Source: Streptomyces sp. P3 (lineage in GTDB: Bacteria > Actinomycetota > Actinomycetes > Streptomycetales > Streptomycetaceae). Taken from it: DNA of 64,000 nucleotides. The translations under genes were made by a program, and so were the position numbers. Positions 52,242-61,987 of the stretch are shown piece by piece. The notes below the pieces were generated by a model. It made no database searches. It had not been told where the DNA came from and worked only from the letters and a program-made list of their open reading frames with translations. Position 1 is the first letter of the stretch. Every line of letters begins with the position of its first letter. The stretch covers positions 5,766,001-5,830,000 of the forward strand of contig NZ_CP028369.1 in assembly GCF_003032475.1 (NCBI RefSeq), written 5' to 3'.

Positions 52242-53201
52242 TCAGTCGCGCACTCCGTGGTCCTTGCGGTACTTGACGATCTGCTGTGCCGGGTCGCCCG
52301 TGCAGGACCACGGTGTGCGCGTCGCCCGGCGGCCGAGTCCGGCCAGGAGCGGGGCCGCCACATCGCGGACCCGCGCCGCGCACGCCGCGTGGGCCAGGTG
52401 GTTGACGTCGCGCAGCTCACCCGGGGCGACGGCGCCCTCCCCGCGGCCGGCGAACCAGCGTTCCCAGGTGCGGCGGACGTCGCTGACCGCACCGTCGTTG
52501 TTCCAGTGCTGGGCGAGGGCCACCGAGGCGGAAGGGCCGTGCGCGGTGTCGAGGGAGTGGCGGAACTCCTCCACGCGCGCGTACTGCACCAGCACCGGCA
52601 GCGGGCAGCCCGGCGGAGCCACCCCCGCAGCGTCCCGGGCGAAGTCGTACATCAGCCCGTGCGAGCCGTGCCAGCGGGCGGAGTAGTAGTGCAGGACCTG
52701 GAGGTGCCCCTCCATGCTGTAAGGGTCGCGCTGGTGCAACTCGTCCCACCAGCGCGCCAGTTCCTGCCGTCGAACCCCGGCCGGGTAGAGGCGGGCGACC
52801 GAGATCAGTGAGGTCCACGGCGTCGGGTCGTCCAGATAGGCCTCGGTCGCGGCCAGACACGCCAGGACCGCGGCGTCGACCCGGGTCTGGTCGATCGGCG
52901 CGCCCCGGCCCGCGGAGATGGCCAGGCTGAACGCCCGGGCCGTCTCCGTGGCCGCGCGCAGCACCAGCGCGTCGGCACTGTGCGGCTCGGCGGCCAGCCA
53001 GGTCTCCACCGTGGAACTGCTCGCGCAGGCCTGCGCGAGCGTCCGCATCCGGTGACCGCGGGCGAGCCAGTCGGGCCCGGTCGACCGCAGCAGTTCCCGC
53101 ACACCCTGCCAGCGTCCGATGACGATGTCGTGCTTGACGGAGGAAAGAGGGGCGTCCCCGCAGTCGGGGTCGAAATCGGGAGCGAAGCGGTCCCGCGCCA
53201 T
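52242..53201 (-). CDS. Hypothetical TPR-like protein
   Basis: A cytosolic protein of 319 residues, mostly helical with repeat-like spacing (WQGVRELLRSTGPDWLARGH, ALVLRAATETARAFSLAI, LACLAATEAYLDDPTPWTSL, LQVLHYYSARWHGSHGLMYDF). I do not recognise a family. ATG at 53201 has AAGGA five bases upstream. It starts 11 bp after the amino-acid permease gene on the same strand, so it is probably co-transcribed and may be functionally linked to it. Confidence 0.6.
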   Translation of the reverse strand: MARDRFAPDFDPDCGDAPLSSVKHDIVIGRWQGVRELLRSTGPDWLARGHRMRTLAQACASSSTVETWLAAEPHSADALVLRAATETARAFSLAISAGRGAPIDQTRVDAAVLACLAATEAYLDDPTPWTSLISVARLYPAGVRRQELARWWDELHQRDPYSMEGHLQVLHYYSARWHGSHGLMYDFARDAAGVAPPGCPLPVLVQYARVEEFRHSLDTAHGPSASVALAQHWNNDGAVSDVRRTWERWFAGRGEGAVAPGELRDVNHLAHAACAARVRDVAAPLLAGLGRRATRTPWSCTGDPAQQIVKYRKDHGVRD

Positions 53202-53212
53202 CACGTTCCTTC

Positions 53213-54685
53213 TCAGAAGTCGGTGGAGAGGCCCTCGTGGACGACCGCTCGCCCGTCCGGGCGCCCGTCGGGCACATAGTCGGTCTCGACGGTCCGCGCG
53301 GCGTCCAGCCGGGCGGGCCGGTAGTACTCACTGCCCTGCCGCCAGTACCAGAGCATCGGCACGAGACCCACGGCGAGGCCGCCGATGCCGATGACGATGG
53401 CGGTGGGCGCCAGTTCGCCGAGCGACTCCACGAACACCCAGAACATGAACACGGAACCGAGCAGCGGCCACAGCCCGCCGAGGACGAAGTCGGACGGCGA
53501 ACTCAGCAGGGTCTTGCGGTACGCGACGACGGCCGCCAGACCCGCGAGGCCGTAGTAGACGGCGATCTGCAGGCCGATCGCCGAGATCGCGTCGGCGAGG
53601 ATGTCGCCCACCGAGCCCAGCGCGTTGGAGGCGACGAACAGCACCAGCGCCACCGCGCCCACCACCACGATCGCCACCCAGGGCGTGTTCCAGGTGCGGT
53701 GCACCCGGCCCAGCGCCGACGGCATCGTGCGGTCGCGGCCCATCGCGAACAGTGAGCGCGTCACCTGGATGAGGGTCGTCTCCAACGTGGCGACCGTGGA
53801 CAGCATCACGGCCACGATCAGCAGCTTGCCGCCCCAGCCCGGCCACACCTCTTCCCCCAGCGCGGCCAGCACGTTCGCGCCGTTGTCGTCGATCTGCTGC
53901 GAGCTCAGGACGATGTTCACCGCCACGGTGAAGACCTCGAAGAGGAGGAAGACGACGCCCACGCCGATCAGTCCCGCCAGACCTGTCGTACGGCGGCTGT
54001 TGCGGGTCTCCTCGCTGAGGTTGCTGGTGACGTCCCAGCCCCAGTAGTAGAACGCGGCGACCAGCGCGCCGGCGGCGAAGCCGGAGACCCCGTCGAAGTG
54101 GCCGAAGCCGAACCAGGACCAGTCGAACGGCAGGGAGTTGTCCGAGTGGAACAGGCAGAGCACCGCGAACAGCGCCAGGATCGTCAGCTCGACCCCTGAC
54201 ATGATCAGCTGTGCGCGCACGGTGAGCCGGGCCCCGCCCAGCACCACCGCCAGCATCACCAGGAACCAGGCGGCGCCCACCACGGTCGACAGCGCGGTGT
54301 TCGCGGCGAGGTCCTCGTCGAACAGGGCGAGCGTCATCGACCCGGCCGGCAGTGACCCCGCCACCATGAAGATGGTCGCCGAGATCACCAGCGCCCAGCC
54401 GCTGATGAAGCCGAGGAAGGGGTGGAGCGTGCGCCCCACCCAGGAGTAACTGGCGCCCGCGTTGACGTCGATCCGGCTGAGCCGGCTGAACGCGAGCGCG
54501 ATGCCCAGCATGGGTATCGCGCAGTACAGCAGGGCCGCCGGGCCGGCCAGGCCCACGGCGCCCGCCAGGACCGCCGTGGTGGCGGCGATGGAGTAGGCGG
54601 GAGCACTGCCCGCGACCGCCATCACCACCGTGTCGAAGGTGCTCAGCACATTCGCCTGAAGCCCTCTGCCGGTGCTGTTGCTCAT
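53213..54685 (-). CDS. APC-family amino-acid permease
   Basis: A membrane protein of 490 residues with about 12 helices. Family features include VVMAVAGSAPAYSIAATTAVLAG at the start, RIDVNAGASYSWVGR (the substrate-binding unwound region of TM1-TM2 and nearby), YYWGWDVTSNLSEETRN and LIQVTRSLFAMGRDRTMP. Substrate is probably an amino acid or polyamine. ATG at 54685 lacks a good Shine-Dalgarno. Upstream is a long leader (~190 bases) from a promoter at 54882-54909. The downstream TPR-like gene is 11 bp away. Confidence 0.85.
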   Translation of the reverse strand: MSNSTGRGLQANVLSTFDTVVMAVAGSAPAYSIAATTAVLAGAVGLAGPAALLYCAIPMLGIALAFSRLSRIDVNAGASYSWVGRTLHPFLGFISGWALVISATIFMVAGSLPAGSMTLALFDEDLAANTALSTVVGAAWFLVMLAVVLGGARLTVRAQLIMSGVELTILALFAVLCLFHSDNSLPFDWSWFGFGHFDGVSGFAAGALVAAFYYWGWDVTSNLSEETRNSRRTTGLAGLIGVGVVFLLFEVFTVAVNIVLSSQQIDDNGANVLAALGEEVWPGWGGKLLIVAVMLSTVATLETTLIQVTRSLFAMGRDRTMPSALGRVHRTWNTPWVAIVVVGAVALVLFVASNALGSVGDILADAISAIGLQIAVYYGLAGLAAVVAYRKTLLSSPSDFVLGGLWPLLGSVFMFWVFVESLGELAPTAIVIGIGGLAVGLVPMLWYWRQGSEYYRPARLDAARTVETDYVPDGRPDGRAVVHEGLSTDF

Positions 54686-55029
54686 GGTTGGCGCTGCTTT
54701 CGTCGTGCACGCCGGAGGAGGGAAGGGTCCGGCGGTGAATGGGGGGTGAGGGTGGGACCGTGGAGCTGTGTGGAGCACCGCCGCGCGAGAGGGATGGCCT
54801 CGGGAACGTCGGCGGGGAGGGGCGCGCAAGGACACTGTTTCAGCACTGCGTCGGCGGACGGTTACACCGAGTGTGCGAGTGACTATAGCCGCAACTCTTG
54901 AGCTTTCAAGATTGACGGGTGGGTAATCTTCGCGGCCGCCCGTGCAGGTGGCATGTGTCGCGATTGGACCGGGCCGCACGGGAAACGCGGACGGGGAGAA
55001 CAGCAGGCCGGCCAGTGAGGAGGCACCCC
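54686..55029. other. 344-bp divergent region of permease and DUF5709 genes
   Basis: No gene. It carries the minus-strand promoter and dyad at 54882-54910 for the permease gene. A plus-strand promoter for DUF5709 is not clear; TTGACG at 54912 has no good partner. Confidence 0.5.
54882..54910 (-). promoter_or_regulatory. Promoter of the permease gene with overlapping dyad
   Basis: On the minus strand TTGAAA, a 16-base spacer and TATAGT form a good -35/-10 pair. The dyad CTTGA-N4-TCAAG (54897-54910) overlaps the -35 box, so a repressor could control the permease gene. Confidence 0.5.
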
Positions 55030-55491
55030 ATGAGCACGGAGTCCGAGGCGAGGGGCGACGACGTCTACCAGCCCACCGGATCCGGCGAGGAGCAGGAGGA
55101 CGGGGCTCCGCTCGACCTTCAGGACGCCGTCGACGAACGCACCTACGACGACGCACTCGACGAGGGTTACTCCCCGCCGGAGAAACCGCTCGGCGTCACC
55201 AAGTACGGCACCACCGCGGCCGAGCAGCACGACGGAGAGAGTCTCGACCAGCGCCTCGCCCAGGAGGTCCCGGACGTGTCCGCGCCGGCCGGGGACGGCG
55301 TCGGCGACCTGCCCGACGGAGAGGGCGAGCCGGTCGACCCCGAGGCGGGCGACCGTCGCGCGGGCCGTCTCGTGGCCCCCGACGAGGGCGCCCACCCGGA
55401 CGCCGTCAAGGAGGAGATCGCCGAGGACGTGGGCATCGACGGCGGGGCGGCGGCCGCCGAGGAGGCCGCCGTCCACATCGTGGAGGAGTAG
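55030..55491 (+). CDS. DUF5709 family protein
   Basis: A very acidic protein of 153 residues, likely mostly disordered: MSTESEARGDDVYQPTGSGE, then DALDEGYSPPEKPLGVTKYG, DGESLDQRLAQEVPDV and APDEGAHPDAVKEEIAEDVGID. These blocks are what I know as the DUF5709 signature, a family of Streptomyces proteins of unknown role. ATG at 55030 has GAGGAGG six bases upstream. Its charge suggests a soluble cytosolic stress or chaperone-like protein, but that is only an inference. Confidence 0.82.
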   Translation: MSTESEARGDDVYQPTGSGEEQEDGAPLDLQDAVDERTYDDALDEGYSPPEKPLGVTKYGTTAAEQHDGESLDQRLAQEVPDVSAPAGDGVGDLPDGEGEPVDPEAGDRRAGRLVAPDEGAHPDAVKEEIAEDVGIDGGAAAAEEAAVHIVEE

Positions 55492-55528
55492 GCCGGCCCG
55501 CCGGGGGAGCGGGGAGCGCGGCCCCCGG

Positions 55529-55672
55529 TCAGTCGTCCGTCCGCTCCAACTGCCGCAGCCGGTTGGAGGCGTCGAGGGTGGCGACCTTCCACGACTCCGC
55601 CGGCGTCGGGTGGTTGAACACCGCGTCGACCGGATGGTCCACGGTCCCGCAGCAGCCCGTCACCGTCTGCCC
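55529..55672 (-). pseudogene. Relic of a soluble pyridine-nucleotide transhydrogenase (sthA) 3' end
   Basis: Reading the minus strand from 55672 to the stop at 55529 gives about 47 residues with GQTVTGCCGTVDHPVDAVF followed by NHPTPAESWKVATLDASNRL. This is the C-terminal end of Si-specific NAD(P) transhydrogenase, where the family shows [21 protein letters not shown]. Upstream of this the frame becomes low-complexity and no longer resembles the enzyme, so only the last tenth of the gene remains. It is a deletion remnant. The call rests on recognition by eye. Confidence 0.6.
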
Positions 55673-55732
55673 CCGGGGAAGGGGCGGCGCAAGAGGTGCG
55701 GCGCAGGCGTCGGCGGGGGTTCTAGGGGAGTT

Positions 55733-55939
55733 CTAGGGGAGCACCTTCTCGATCGCGCCGGGGCCCTCCTCGTCGAGCTTGCGCCGGGCCCACGCGAGGT
55801 TGCGCGGGGTGAGGTCGCGGCCGGTGGCGAGGACCATGTCCTCCGGCGAGACCTCGGTGCCGGTGCGGGTGTGGAGCAGGCTGTCCGGGGTGGTGCGGTC
55901 CGGCGAGGGCCGGGCGGCGCCGGGCTGTGACGTCGGCAT
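55733..55939 (-). CDS. Small hypothetical protein (68 aa)
   Basis: A soluble protein of 68 residues starting MPTSQPGAARPSPDR and ending PRNLAWARRKLDEEGPGAIEKVLP. The core HTRTGTEVSPEDMVLATGRDLTPR is well conserved-looking, but I do not recognise a named family. ATG at 55939 follows GAGGAGCAGACATC. Its spacer to the divergent MMPL gene (56118) contains nothing else clear. A duplicated GTTCTAGGGGA lies just after its stop codon near 55720-55740. Confidence 0.6.
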   Translation of the reverse strand: MPTSQPGAARPSPDRTTPDSLLHTRTGTEVSPEDMVLATGRDLTPRNLAWARRKLDEEGPGAIEKVLP

Positions 55940-56117
55940 GATGTCTGCTCCTCGCGTCCGAAGGAATGTACTAACACCATTCATCCTGTGGCCGCGCCCC
56001 GCAATCCCGATCATCCCCGTCCGAGATGCCGCGGTGATCGGGCTGGCGTCTAATGGGCGGTGTCGGGGCGACCCAACCACTGTGCGGTGATGCCGCACGG
56101 CATGGAAGGCCCAGCTC

Positions 56118-58361
56118 ATGGAACCCACCACTGCCGGGAAACCCCAACGGGGGGGACTGCGCAGACTCGGCGCCTGGTGCGCCCGTCACTACCTCGTCGT
56201 GATCATCGCCTGGCTGGTGGCCCTGGTCACCCTCCAGGTGATCGACCGAGCCGTCGGAGGCACCTTCGAGGACAACTTCGCGCTCTCGGACACACAGTCC
56301 CAGAAGGGCCTCGACGTCCTCCAGGAGCACGATCCGCAGGCCGGCGGGTACAGCGCGCAGATCGTGATGCACGACGACGGGCAGGCGCTGAGCGCGCTGA
56401 GCTCGCAGATGTCCACCACGGTCGGCGACCTGCAGAAGCTGCCCCATGTCCTGTCGGTGCAGAACCCCCTCTCGCAGAGCCCCACCAAGGTCGGCCCGGT
56501 GTCGAGCGACGGGAAGACGGGCTACATCACCATCCGCTTCGACCAGCAGCCCAACACCCTCGGCGACGCCTACCTGAACGGCGTGGACCAGGCCGTTCAG
56601 CCGCTGCGGGCCGCCGGCGCCGACGTCGAGTACGGCGGCTCGCTCGGCGAACTGGCCCGTCCCAAGGCCAACGACTTCGTCAGCGAGGCGATCGGCTTCG
56701 CGGTGGCCGTCGTGGTCCTGCTCGTCGGCTTCGGCAGCGTCCTCGCGGCCGGACTTCCCCTGATCACCGCGCTGATCGCCGTGGTGGGCGGACTCGCCGT
56801 CCTCGGGCTGCTGGCCGCCGCGTTCACCTTCGCCACCGTCTCCCCGACCCTCGCCACCATGATCGGGCTGGGCGTGGGGATCGACTACGCGCTGTTCCTG
56901 ATCACCCGGCACCGGCAGAGCCTGATCGACGGCGCCGATCCGGCCGAGGCCGCCGGACACGCCGCCGCCACCAGCGGCCGCGCCGTCCTCGTCTCCGGCA
57001 CCACCGTGATCATCGCGCTGGCCGGCCTGTACGCGTCCGGGGTGTCCTTCATCGGCAAACTCGGCGTCGCCGCGGCCGTCACCGTCGTCTCCGCCGTGAT
57101 CGGGGCCCTCACGCTCGTGCCCGCCATGCTCGGGCTCATCGGCCGGCACATCGACCGATGGCATGTGCGCAGACCCGTCGCCGAGACCGACGCCGAACCC
57201 GGCGCCACCCCGCACGGCACCTGGCACCGGTACGCCAAACGTGTCGAGCGCAGGCCCTGGCAGTACCTCGGGGGAGGGGTAGCCGTCATCGCGATCCTCG
57301 CCATCCCCGTCTTCTCCATCCAGCTGGGCCACATCGGCGACGGCGCCGACCCGACGTCCTTCACCGACCGGCGCGCCTACGACCTGATGACCGACGCCTT
57401 CGGGCCCGGCTCCAACGGTCCCCTGACGATCGTCGTGGACCAGACATCCGTCCCCTCCGACAAGCGCTCCGACCTGCAGTCCCAGGCGCAGAAGACGCTG
57501 AACGCCGTACCGGACGCGGCCACCGTCACCCCGCTGACGCCCACCCAGGACGGCGACGTCCTGATCGGCACCGTCTACTCGACCCGGGCGCCGCAGGACG
57601 CCGTCACCACCGGCCTGACCAACCGGCTCAAGGACACCACCCTGCCCGACGCGGTCTCCGGCTACGACGCCAAGGGCTATGTCACCGGCACCACAGCCGC
57701 CCAGGTCGACTTCCGTGACATCGTCGCCAGCCGCCTCCCGCTGATCATCTGCGTGGTCGTCGGCCTCGCCTTCCTGATCATCCTCGCCGTGTTCCGCGGA
57801 CTGCTCGTCGCCGTCAAGGCCGCCGTCCTCAACGTCCTGTCCATCACGGCCTCCTACGGCGTCGTCGTCGCCGTCTTCCAGTGGGGCTGGGGCGGGCCCG
57901 CGCTGGGCGTCAACGGGGACGTGCCCATCGAGAGCTATGTGCCGATGATGATGTTCGCGATCATCTTCGGGCTCAGCATGGACTACGAGATCTTCCTGCT
58001 GTCCCGGGTGCACGAGGCCTGGCTGCGCACCGGGAACGCCAAGGACTCCGTCGCCCACGCCCTGGAGATCACCGCCCGCGTCATCACCTGCGCGGCTCTG
58101 ATCATGGTGAGCGTGTTCGCGGCGTTCATCATCAGCGACAACATCGTCGTCAAGATGCTGGGCCTGGGACTCGCCGTCAGCGTGCTGATCGACGCGACCG
58201 TGGTGCGGCTGCTCATGGTTCCCGCCGTGATGACCCTGCTGGGGTCGCACGCCTGGTGGACGCCGCGGTGGCTGGACCGGATCCTGCCGCACATCGACGC
58301 CGAGGGCGACGCGGAGACCCTCAGCGCGCCGCCGCCGTCGGGGCGAGGACCAGCATCGTGA
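56118..58361 (+). CDS. MMPL/RND-family transporter
   Basis: A membrane protein of 747 residues with the usual two-times-six helix layout and two extracellular domains. Helix 1 is [19 protein letters not shown]4-5 region carries [20 protein letters not shown], and the second half has [22 protein letters not shown], the paired D-Y motifs needed for proton use. It probably exports a lipid or hydrophobic product. ATG at 56118 has GGAAGG nine bases upstream. Its last 41 bases overlap the end of the convergent PP2C gene. Confidence 0.88.
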   Translation: MEPTTAGKPQRGGLRRLGAWCARHYLVVIIAWLVALVTLQVIDRAVGGTFEDNFALSDTQSQKGLDVLQEHDPQAGGYSAQIVMHDDGQALSALSSQMSTTVGDLQKLPHVLSVQNPLSQSPTKVGPVSSDGKTGYITIRFDQQPNTLGDAYLNGVDQAVQPLRAAGADVEYGGSLGELARPKANDFVSEAIGFAVAVVVLLVGFGSVLAAGLPLITALIAVVGGLAVLGLLAAAFTFATVSPTLATMIGLGVGIDYALFLITRHRQSLIDGADPAEAAGHAAATSGRAVLVSGTTVIIALAGLYASGVSFIGKLGVAAAVTVVSAVIGALTLVPAMLGLIGRHIDRWHVRRPVAETDAEPGATPHGTWHRYAKRVERRPWQYLGGGVAVIAILAIPVFSIQLGHIGDGADPTSFTDRRAYDLMTDAFGPGSNGPLTIVVDQTSVPSDKRSDLQSQAQKTLNAVPDAATVTPLTPTQDGDVLIGTVYSTRAPQDAVTTGLTNRLKDTTLPDAVSGYDAKGYVTGTTAAQVDFRDIVASRLPLIICVVVGLAFLIILAVFRGLLVAVKAAVLNVLSITASYGVVVAVFQWGWGGPALGVNGDVPIESYVPMMMFAIIFGLSMDYEIFLLSRVHEAWLRTGNAKDSVAHALEITARVITCAALIMVSVFAAFIISDNIVVKMLGLGLAVSVLIDATVVRLLMVPAVMTLLGSHAWWTPRWLDRILPHIDAEGDAETLSAPPPSGRGPAS

Positions 58362-59409
58362 CGTCGTCGCGGACGTCGGGGCAGTGGCGCAGCACGTCCG
58401 TCCAGACCCGGCCGGCCGTCGTCGCCGGGTCGGCGCCGGACGCGAGCACGGGCAGCCGGTCCAGGAGCGGGTAGAACACCCCGGCGGAGTCCCTCGCCTC
58501 CGAGACGCCGTCGGAGGCGAGGAAGAGCCGGTCGCCGGGGCGCAGCGGCAGGGCGCAGGCGGTGACCGGGGCGCCCTCCGGCAGGCCCAGCCCCAGCGGC
58601 GTCCACGGCACGACGTCCACCTCGGTGACCGTGCCGTCGCGCAGCAGCAGGGGCGGCGGATGCCCGCAGGCGACGACACGCACGGCGTCCACGTCCGGGG
58701 TGAACTCCACCAGCACCGCCGTCGCGAACAGTTCGGCGTGCGCGACCCGCGCCGAGTCCACCACCAGCCTGCGGTCCAGACGGGCCGCCACCGACTCCAG
58801 GTCCGGCTGGTCGAGCACCGCCTCCCGGAACGCCCCGAGGAGCGAGGACACCGTCGCCACCGCCGCCAGCCCGTGCCCCTGCACGTCCCCCAGGACCGCC
58901 CGCACCCCGTGGGCGCTCTCGCGCACGTCGAAGAAGTCCCCGCCCACCAGTGTTCCGCGTTGCGCCGCCCGGTACAGACCGGCGCAGCGCACCGGCCCGA
59001 CCCGTTCGGGCACCGGCGGCGCCACGGCGCGCTGAGCCGCCTGCGCGATGGTGCGCTCGGTGTCCAGCTGGACGTCCCGGCGGCGGCGAACGAACGCCAC
59101 GAACACGCTCAGGGCCGCGACCGAGAACACCGTCAGCACGTCGGTCTGCCCAGGCCGGTCGAGCTGGAACGCGGGCACGTCGAGCATGACGACCACGACC
59201 GCGCCGAGCACCGCGGTCACCGCCGGACCGTAGGACAAGACCGCCAGCGGCGGGATCGCGCCCAGCAGGAAGCCGATGTCCAGCGGGCTGGGACTGACCA
59301 GTGTGGCGACGCAGACGCCCGCCACGAGCAGTAGCGGCAGCGCCCGCACCCAGCGAGGCGGTGGCGCGCCCCGAAGCCAGCCCCGCCGTTCGCCCTCGTG
59401 TGCTCCCAC
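58321..59409 (-). CDS. Membrane-bound PP2C (SpoIIE-type) phosphatase
   Basis: A protein of 362 residues. Four or so N-terminal membrane helices ([63 protein letters not shown]) lead into a PP2C domain with [39 protein letters not shown] and DDVTMLVLA. It probably acts in a partner-switching sigma pathway. GTG at 59409 was chosen with GAGGGGGAG about eight bases upstream; earlier GTG at 59418 is possible. Its 3' end overlaps the convergent MMPL gene by 41 bases. Confidence 0.85.
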   Translation of the reverse strand: MGAHEGERRGWLRGAPPPRWVRALPLLLVAGVCVATLVSPSPLDIGFLLGAIPPLAVLSYGPAVTAVLGAVVVVMLDVPAFQLDRPGQTDVLTVFSVAALSVFVAFVRRRRDVQLDTERTIAQAAQRAVAPPVPERVGPVRCAGLYRAAQRGTLVGGDFFDVRESAHGVRAVLGDVQGHGLAAVATVSSLLGAFREAVLDQPDLESVAARLDRRLVVDSARVAHAELFATAVLVEFTPDVDAVRVVACGHPPPLLLRDGTVTEVDVVPWTPLGLGLPEGAPVTACALPLRPGDRLFLASDGVSEARDSAGVFYPLLDRLPVLASGADPATTAGRVWTDVLRHCPDVRDDVTMLVLAPTAAAR

Positions 59410-59669
59410 ACCCCCCACGCTCCCCCTCGGCCCCGGCCGGCGCACGCCGGGAAATCCGCTGGACGCCGGCGCGGGCGAGGCGTGGTTCCGTTGGTCCGGC
59501 GAACCGTTCGAGGGGACGTGAGTGGGCGTGCCGCGCCCGCCGGCAGGGTCTCGGCGTCCGCGAGGATCTCGGTGACGCGCAGGTCGTGGGCGGCGTCGCA
59601 GGGGTCGGGGCGCGCGTCGCGGGCCGCGCCGAGCAGGGCGACCGCGGCCCGGGGGAGCGCCCTGCCAGG

Positions 59670-59954
59670 TCAGGCGGCCCGGGCCTCCGACGGCCGGACG
59701 TGTTCGGCAGCGGCAGCGGCGGTGTCGGAGTTCGGGACGTCGGACACCGGGACCTCGGGCGAGGGGGTGCCGGGTGCCGGGGCAGCGGCCGCCGGGGCGT
59801 CGGACGCGCCGCCGCGGATCAGGCGCAGCCGGCGTCGGGGCGAGGCGTGACGCCGGTGGGCCGGAGCCGGGGCGAGCAGGCGTGTCTCGACCCGGTCCAT
59901 CACCGCAAGCAGGACGGACAGCAGCGGCAGGAGCAGTACGGCGACCCAGAGCAC
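59670..59954 (-). CDS. Small single-pass membrane protein (94 aa)
   Basis: A protein of 94 residues: VLWVAVLLLPLLSVLLAVMD forms one membrane helix at the very start, followed by a basic segment (HRRHASPRRRLRLIRGG) and an Ala/Pro-rich tail. GTG at 59954 has GAGGAGGGAACC directly upstream, much better than the TTG at 59978. The function is unknown. It lies 71 bp past the stop of the PLP decarboxylase gene on the same strand and may share its transcript. Confidence 0.6.
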   Translation of the reverse strand: MLWVAVLLLPLLSVLLAVMDRVETRLLAPAPAHRRHASPRRRLRLIRGGASDAPAAAAPAPGTPSPEVPVSDVPNSDTAAAAAEHVRPSEARAA

Positions 59955-60025
59955 GGTTCCCTCCTCGGCAGGCGACAACCTGGCGAGTGCTCCGATTCGG
60001 GCCGCTGATGCGTGCCGGGACGCCG

Positions 60026-61381
60026 TCAGTGGCGAAACCGCGCGTCGAAACCCGTGAGCAGGGCGTCCACCTGCGCCAGGCCGCTCTCCGCGGAGATCTC
60101 CCGCAGCGACTGCACCGGCCGGATCACGGCGAACGTGACACGGCCCCCGTCGATCAGGGCGCCGTACACCGCGGGCCGCGGCAGGCTGTTGTACGCCCAG
60201 TGCGCCGAGAAGTAGTAGCCGCCGGTGTCGTGGAGCACCACCACGTCCCCCTCGGCGAGCGCGGGCAGCGGCCGGTCGTGCGCCACCACGTCCCCCGCGA
60301 AGCAGAGCGGCCCGGCGACGTCCTGTCGCACGAGCGGCGTCCGTTTGGGCAGGCCGTCCGGGCCGAACGCGGAGATCCGCAGCGGCCAGGCGTCCGGCAT
60401 CAGGACGGTCCTGGTGGCGACCTGGCCGCCCGCGTGGGTGAGCGCGACCCGGCGCCCGCCGGCCTCCTTGACGTACTCCACGACGGCCGCGGTGAACCCG
60501 TTCTTGGCGATCAGGGACCGGCCGAACTCCGTGACCACCTGGTAGCGGCCGTCCAGCAGCGCCGGCTCCGCGGCGGTGAGCGCGGCCACGTAGTCGGCGT
60601 AGGTGGGGGTGACCGTGTCGTCGGCGAAGTTCACCGGCAGCCCGCCGCCCAGGTCGACACTGGTCACCTGGAGGCGGCCGACGCGGTCGTCGATCTCCTC
60701 GGCGAGCCGGTGCGTCTCGGCGAGACCTTCGGCGATCAACGGCAGCGGGCAGCCCTGCGAGCCCACGTGCGCGTGCAGCCGGGTCAGCCAGGGTCGCCGC
60801 GCGAACGCCTCGACGACCCTGGCCCGCGCCCCGGGGTCGCGCAGCGCCACGCCGAACTTCGAGGTCGCGGTCGCCGTGCTCATCGCGCCGATGGACCCGC
60901 CGCCGACCTGCGGATTGACCCGCAGGCCCAGCACGGACGGACAGTCGGCGGGGCGCAGGGCGTCGATCCGGCCGAGTTCGTCGAGGTTGTCCGCGTTCAG
61001 CGCGACGCCCAGGGAGAGGGCCTCGCGGATCTCCTCGCGTGTCTTGGCGGGCGAGTCCAGCACGATGCGCCCCGGCGCGAACCCCGCGTCCAGGGCGAGC
61101 CGCAGCTCGCCCGGACTGGCCACCTCGCAGCCCATGCCCGCGTCGGCCAGCAGGCGCAGCACCGGCACCAGCGGGCAGGCCTTGGCGGCGAAGGTGTGCA
61201 GGACGTCCGGCGTGCGGGCGAACGCCTCGTGCAGCGCGGCGACGCTGCTCCGCACACCCCGCACGTCCACGAAGCCGGCGACCGGCCGGCCCTCGCCGAT
61301 CAGCCCGTCCACGACGGCCCGGCGGACGGTGAGCGCGACGGAGGTGACGTCGGTCTGCTGGTTCTCGGTGGGCCTCGGCAC
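60026..61381 (-). CDS. Fold-III PLP decarboxylase (DapDC/ODC-like)
   Basis: An alanine-racemase-fold decarboxylase of 451 residues. The PLP lysine is K67 in HTFAAKACPLVPVL; the glycine-rich phosphate loop is VDLGGGLPVNF; EFGRSLIAKNG carries the usual Glu-Pro-Gly-Arg-like site. The second-subunit Cys/Tyr region is DTGGYYFSAHWAYNSLPRP. It belongs to the ornithine/diaminopimelate decarboxylase superfamily; divergence from lysA makes the substrate unsure. GTG at 61381 has GAAGGAG nine bases upstream. The downstream small membrane protein gene is 71 bp away. No terminator was seen between them. Confidence 0.85.
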   Translation of the reverse strand: MPRPTENQQTDVTSVALTVRRAVVDGLIGEGRPVAGFVDVRGVRSSVAALHEAFARTPDVLHTFAAKACPLVPVLRLLADAGMGCEVASPGELRLALDAGFAPGRIVLDSPAKTREEIREALSLGVALNADNLDELGRIDALRPADCPSVLGLRVNPQVGGGSIGAMSTATATSKFGVALRDPGARARVVEAFARRPWLTRLHAHVGSQGCPLPLIAEGLAETHRLAEEIDDRVGRLQVTSVDLGGGLPVNFADDTVTPTYADYVAALTAAEPALLDGRYQVVTEFGRSLIAKNGFTAAVVEYVKEAGGRRVALTHAGGQVATRTVLMPDAWPLRISAFGPDGLPKRTPLVRQDVAGPLCFAGDVVAHDRPLPALAEGDVVVLHDTGGYYFSAHWAYNSLPRPAVYGALIDGGRVTFAVIRPVQSLREISAESGLAQVDALLTGFDARFRH

Positions 61382-61987
61382 GTCTGCGGTCTCCTTCGGG
61401 CGGGGCGGTCTGGAGGGGGTCGGGCGGGGCCGGGCGGCGGGTGGGTCGGGGTGTTCCTCCCCGCCGTCCCTGTTACCACCTGTGGACGGTCTTCCCCGCG
61501 CCGGGCGTGTGCTCGCCCCCTGAACCGGCCTGCACCCGGCCACCGGACGGCTCAGCGGGCCGGAAGGCACGATTCAGCGTTCCGGCCGCTGAACGCGTTC
61601 GCTTCTCGACCCTCGCCGCGACGGAACTCACCCGGACCGCCGGTGAACCCGCGGAACCGGACGCCGCCGTCCGACACGACCACCGGGAGGACACGTCCAT
61701 GGTGTCGTCGTGCGGAAGACCGCTCGACAGACCGCTCGACAGACCGCTCGACCGCCGCGACCGGGGCGGGCATCGGAACGCGCGGCAGACCGCCGAACAG
61801 CGGGCCGGCGCGCCGACCCGCTGTTCGGCTCCTGCGCCTCGCCGACGCGTTCAGCCACCTGTCCAGCGCCCGGAACGTATGACCGTTCGTGGCCGGATCA
61901 TGCTCCTGGGGAGTGAGAAGTCCGTGTGTCATGCATGATTCGCCGGTGACCGGGCACACGCAGCGCACAACAGAGAGAGGGGCGCTA
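61382..61987. other. 606-bp gene-poor region
   Basis: No credible gene; frames here are low-complexity. It contains the 12-bp tandem repeat at 61717-61752. It holds the promoter region of the minus-strand decarboxylase and of the plus-strand DUF5133 gene. Confidence 0.55.
61717..61752. repeat. 12-bp tandem repeat (AGACCGCTCGAC)3
   Basis: Three exact head-to-tail copies (61717-61728, 61729-61740, 61741-61752) followed by a shortened copy. It lies in the gene-poor region before the DUF5133 gene. The unit length is a multiple of three, so shadow frames show it as a peptide repeat, but no gene is supported. Confidence 0.85.
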
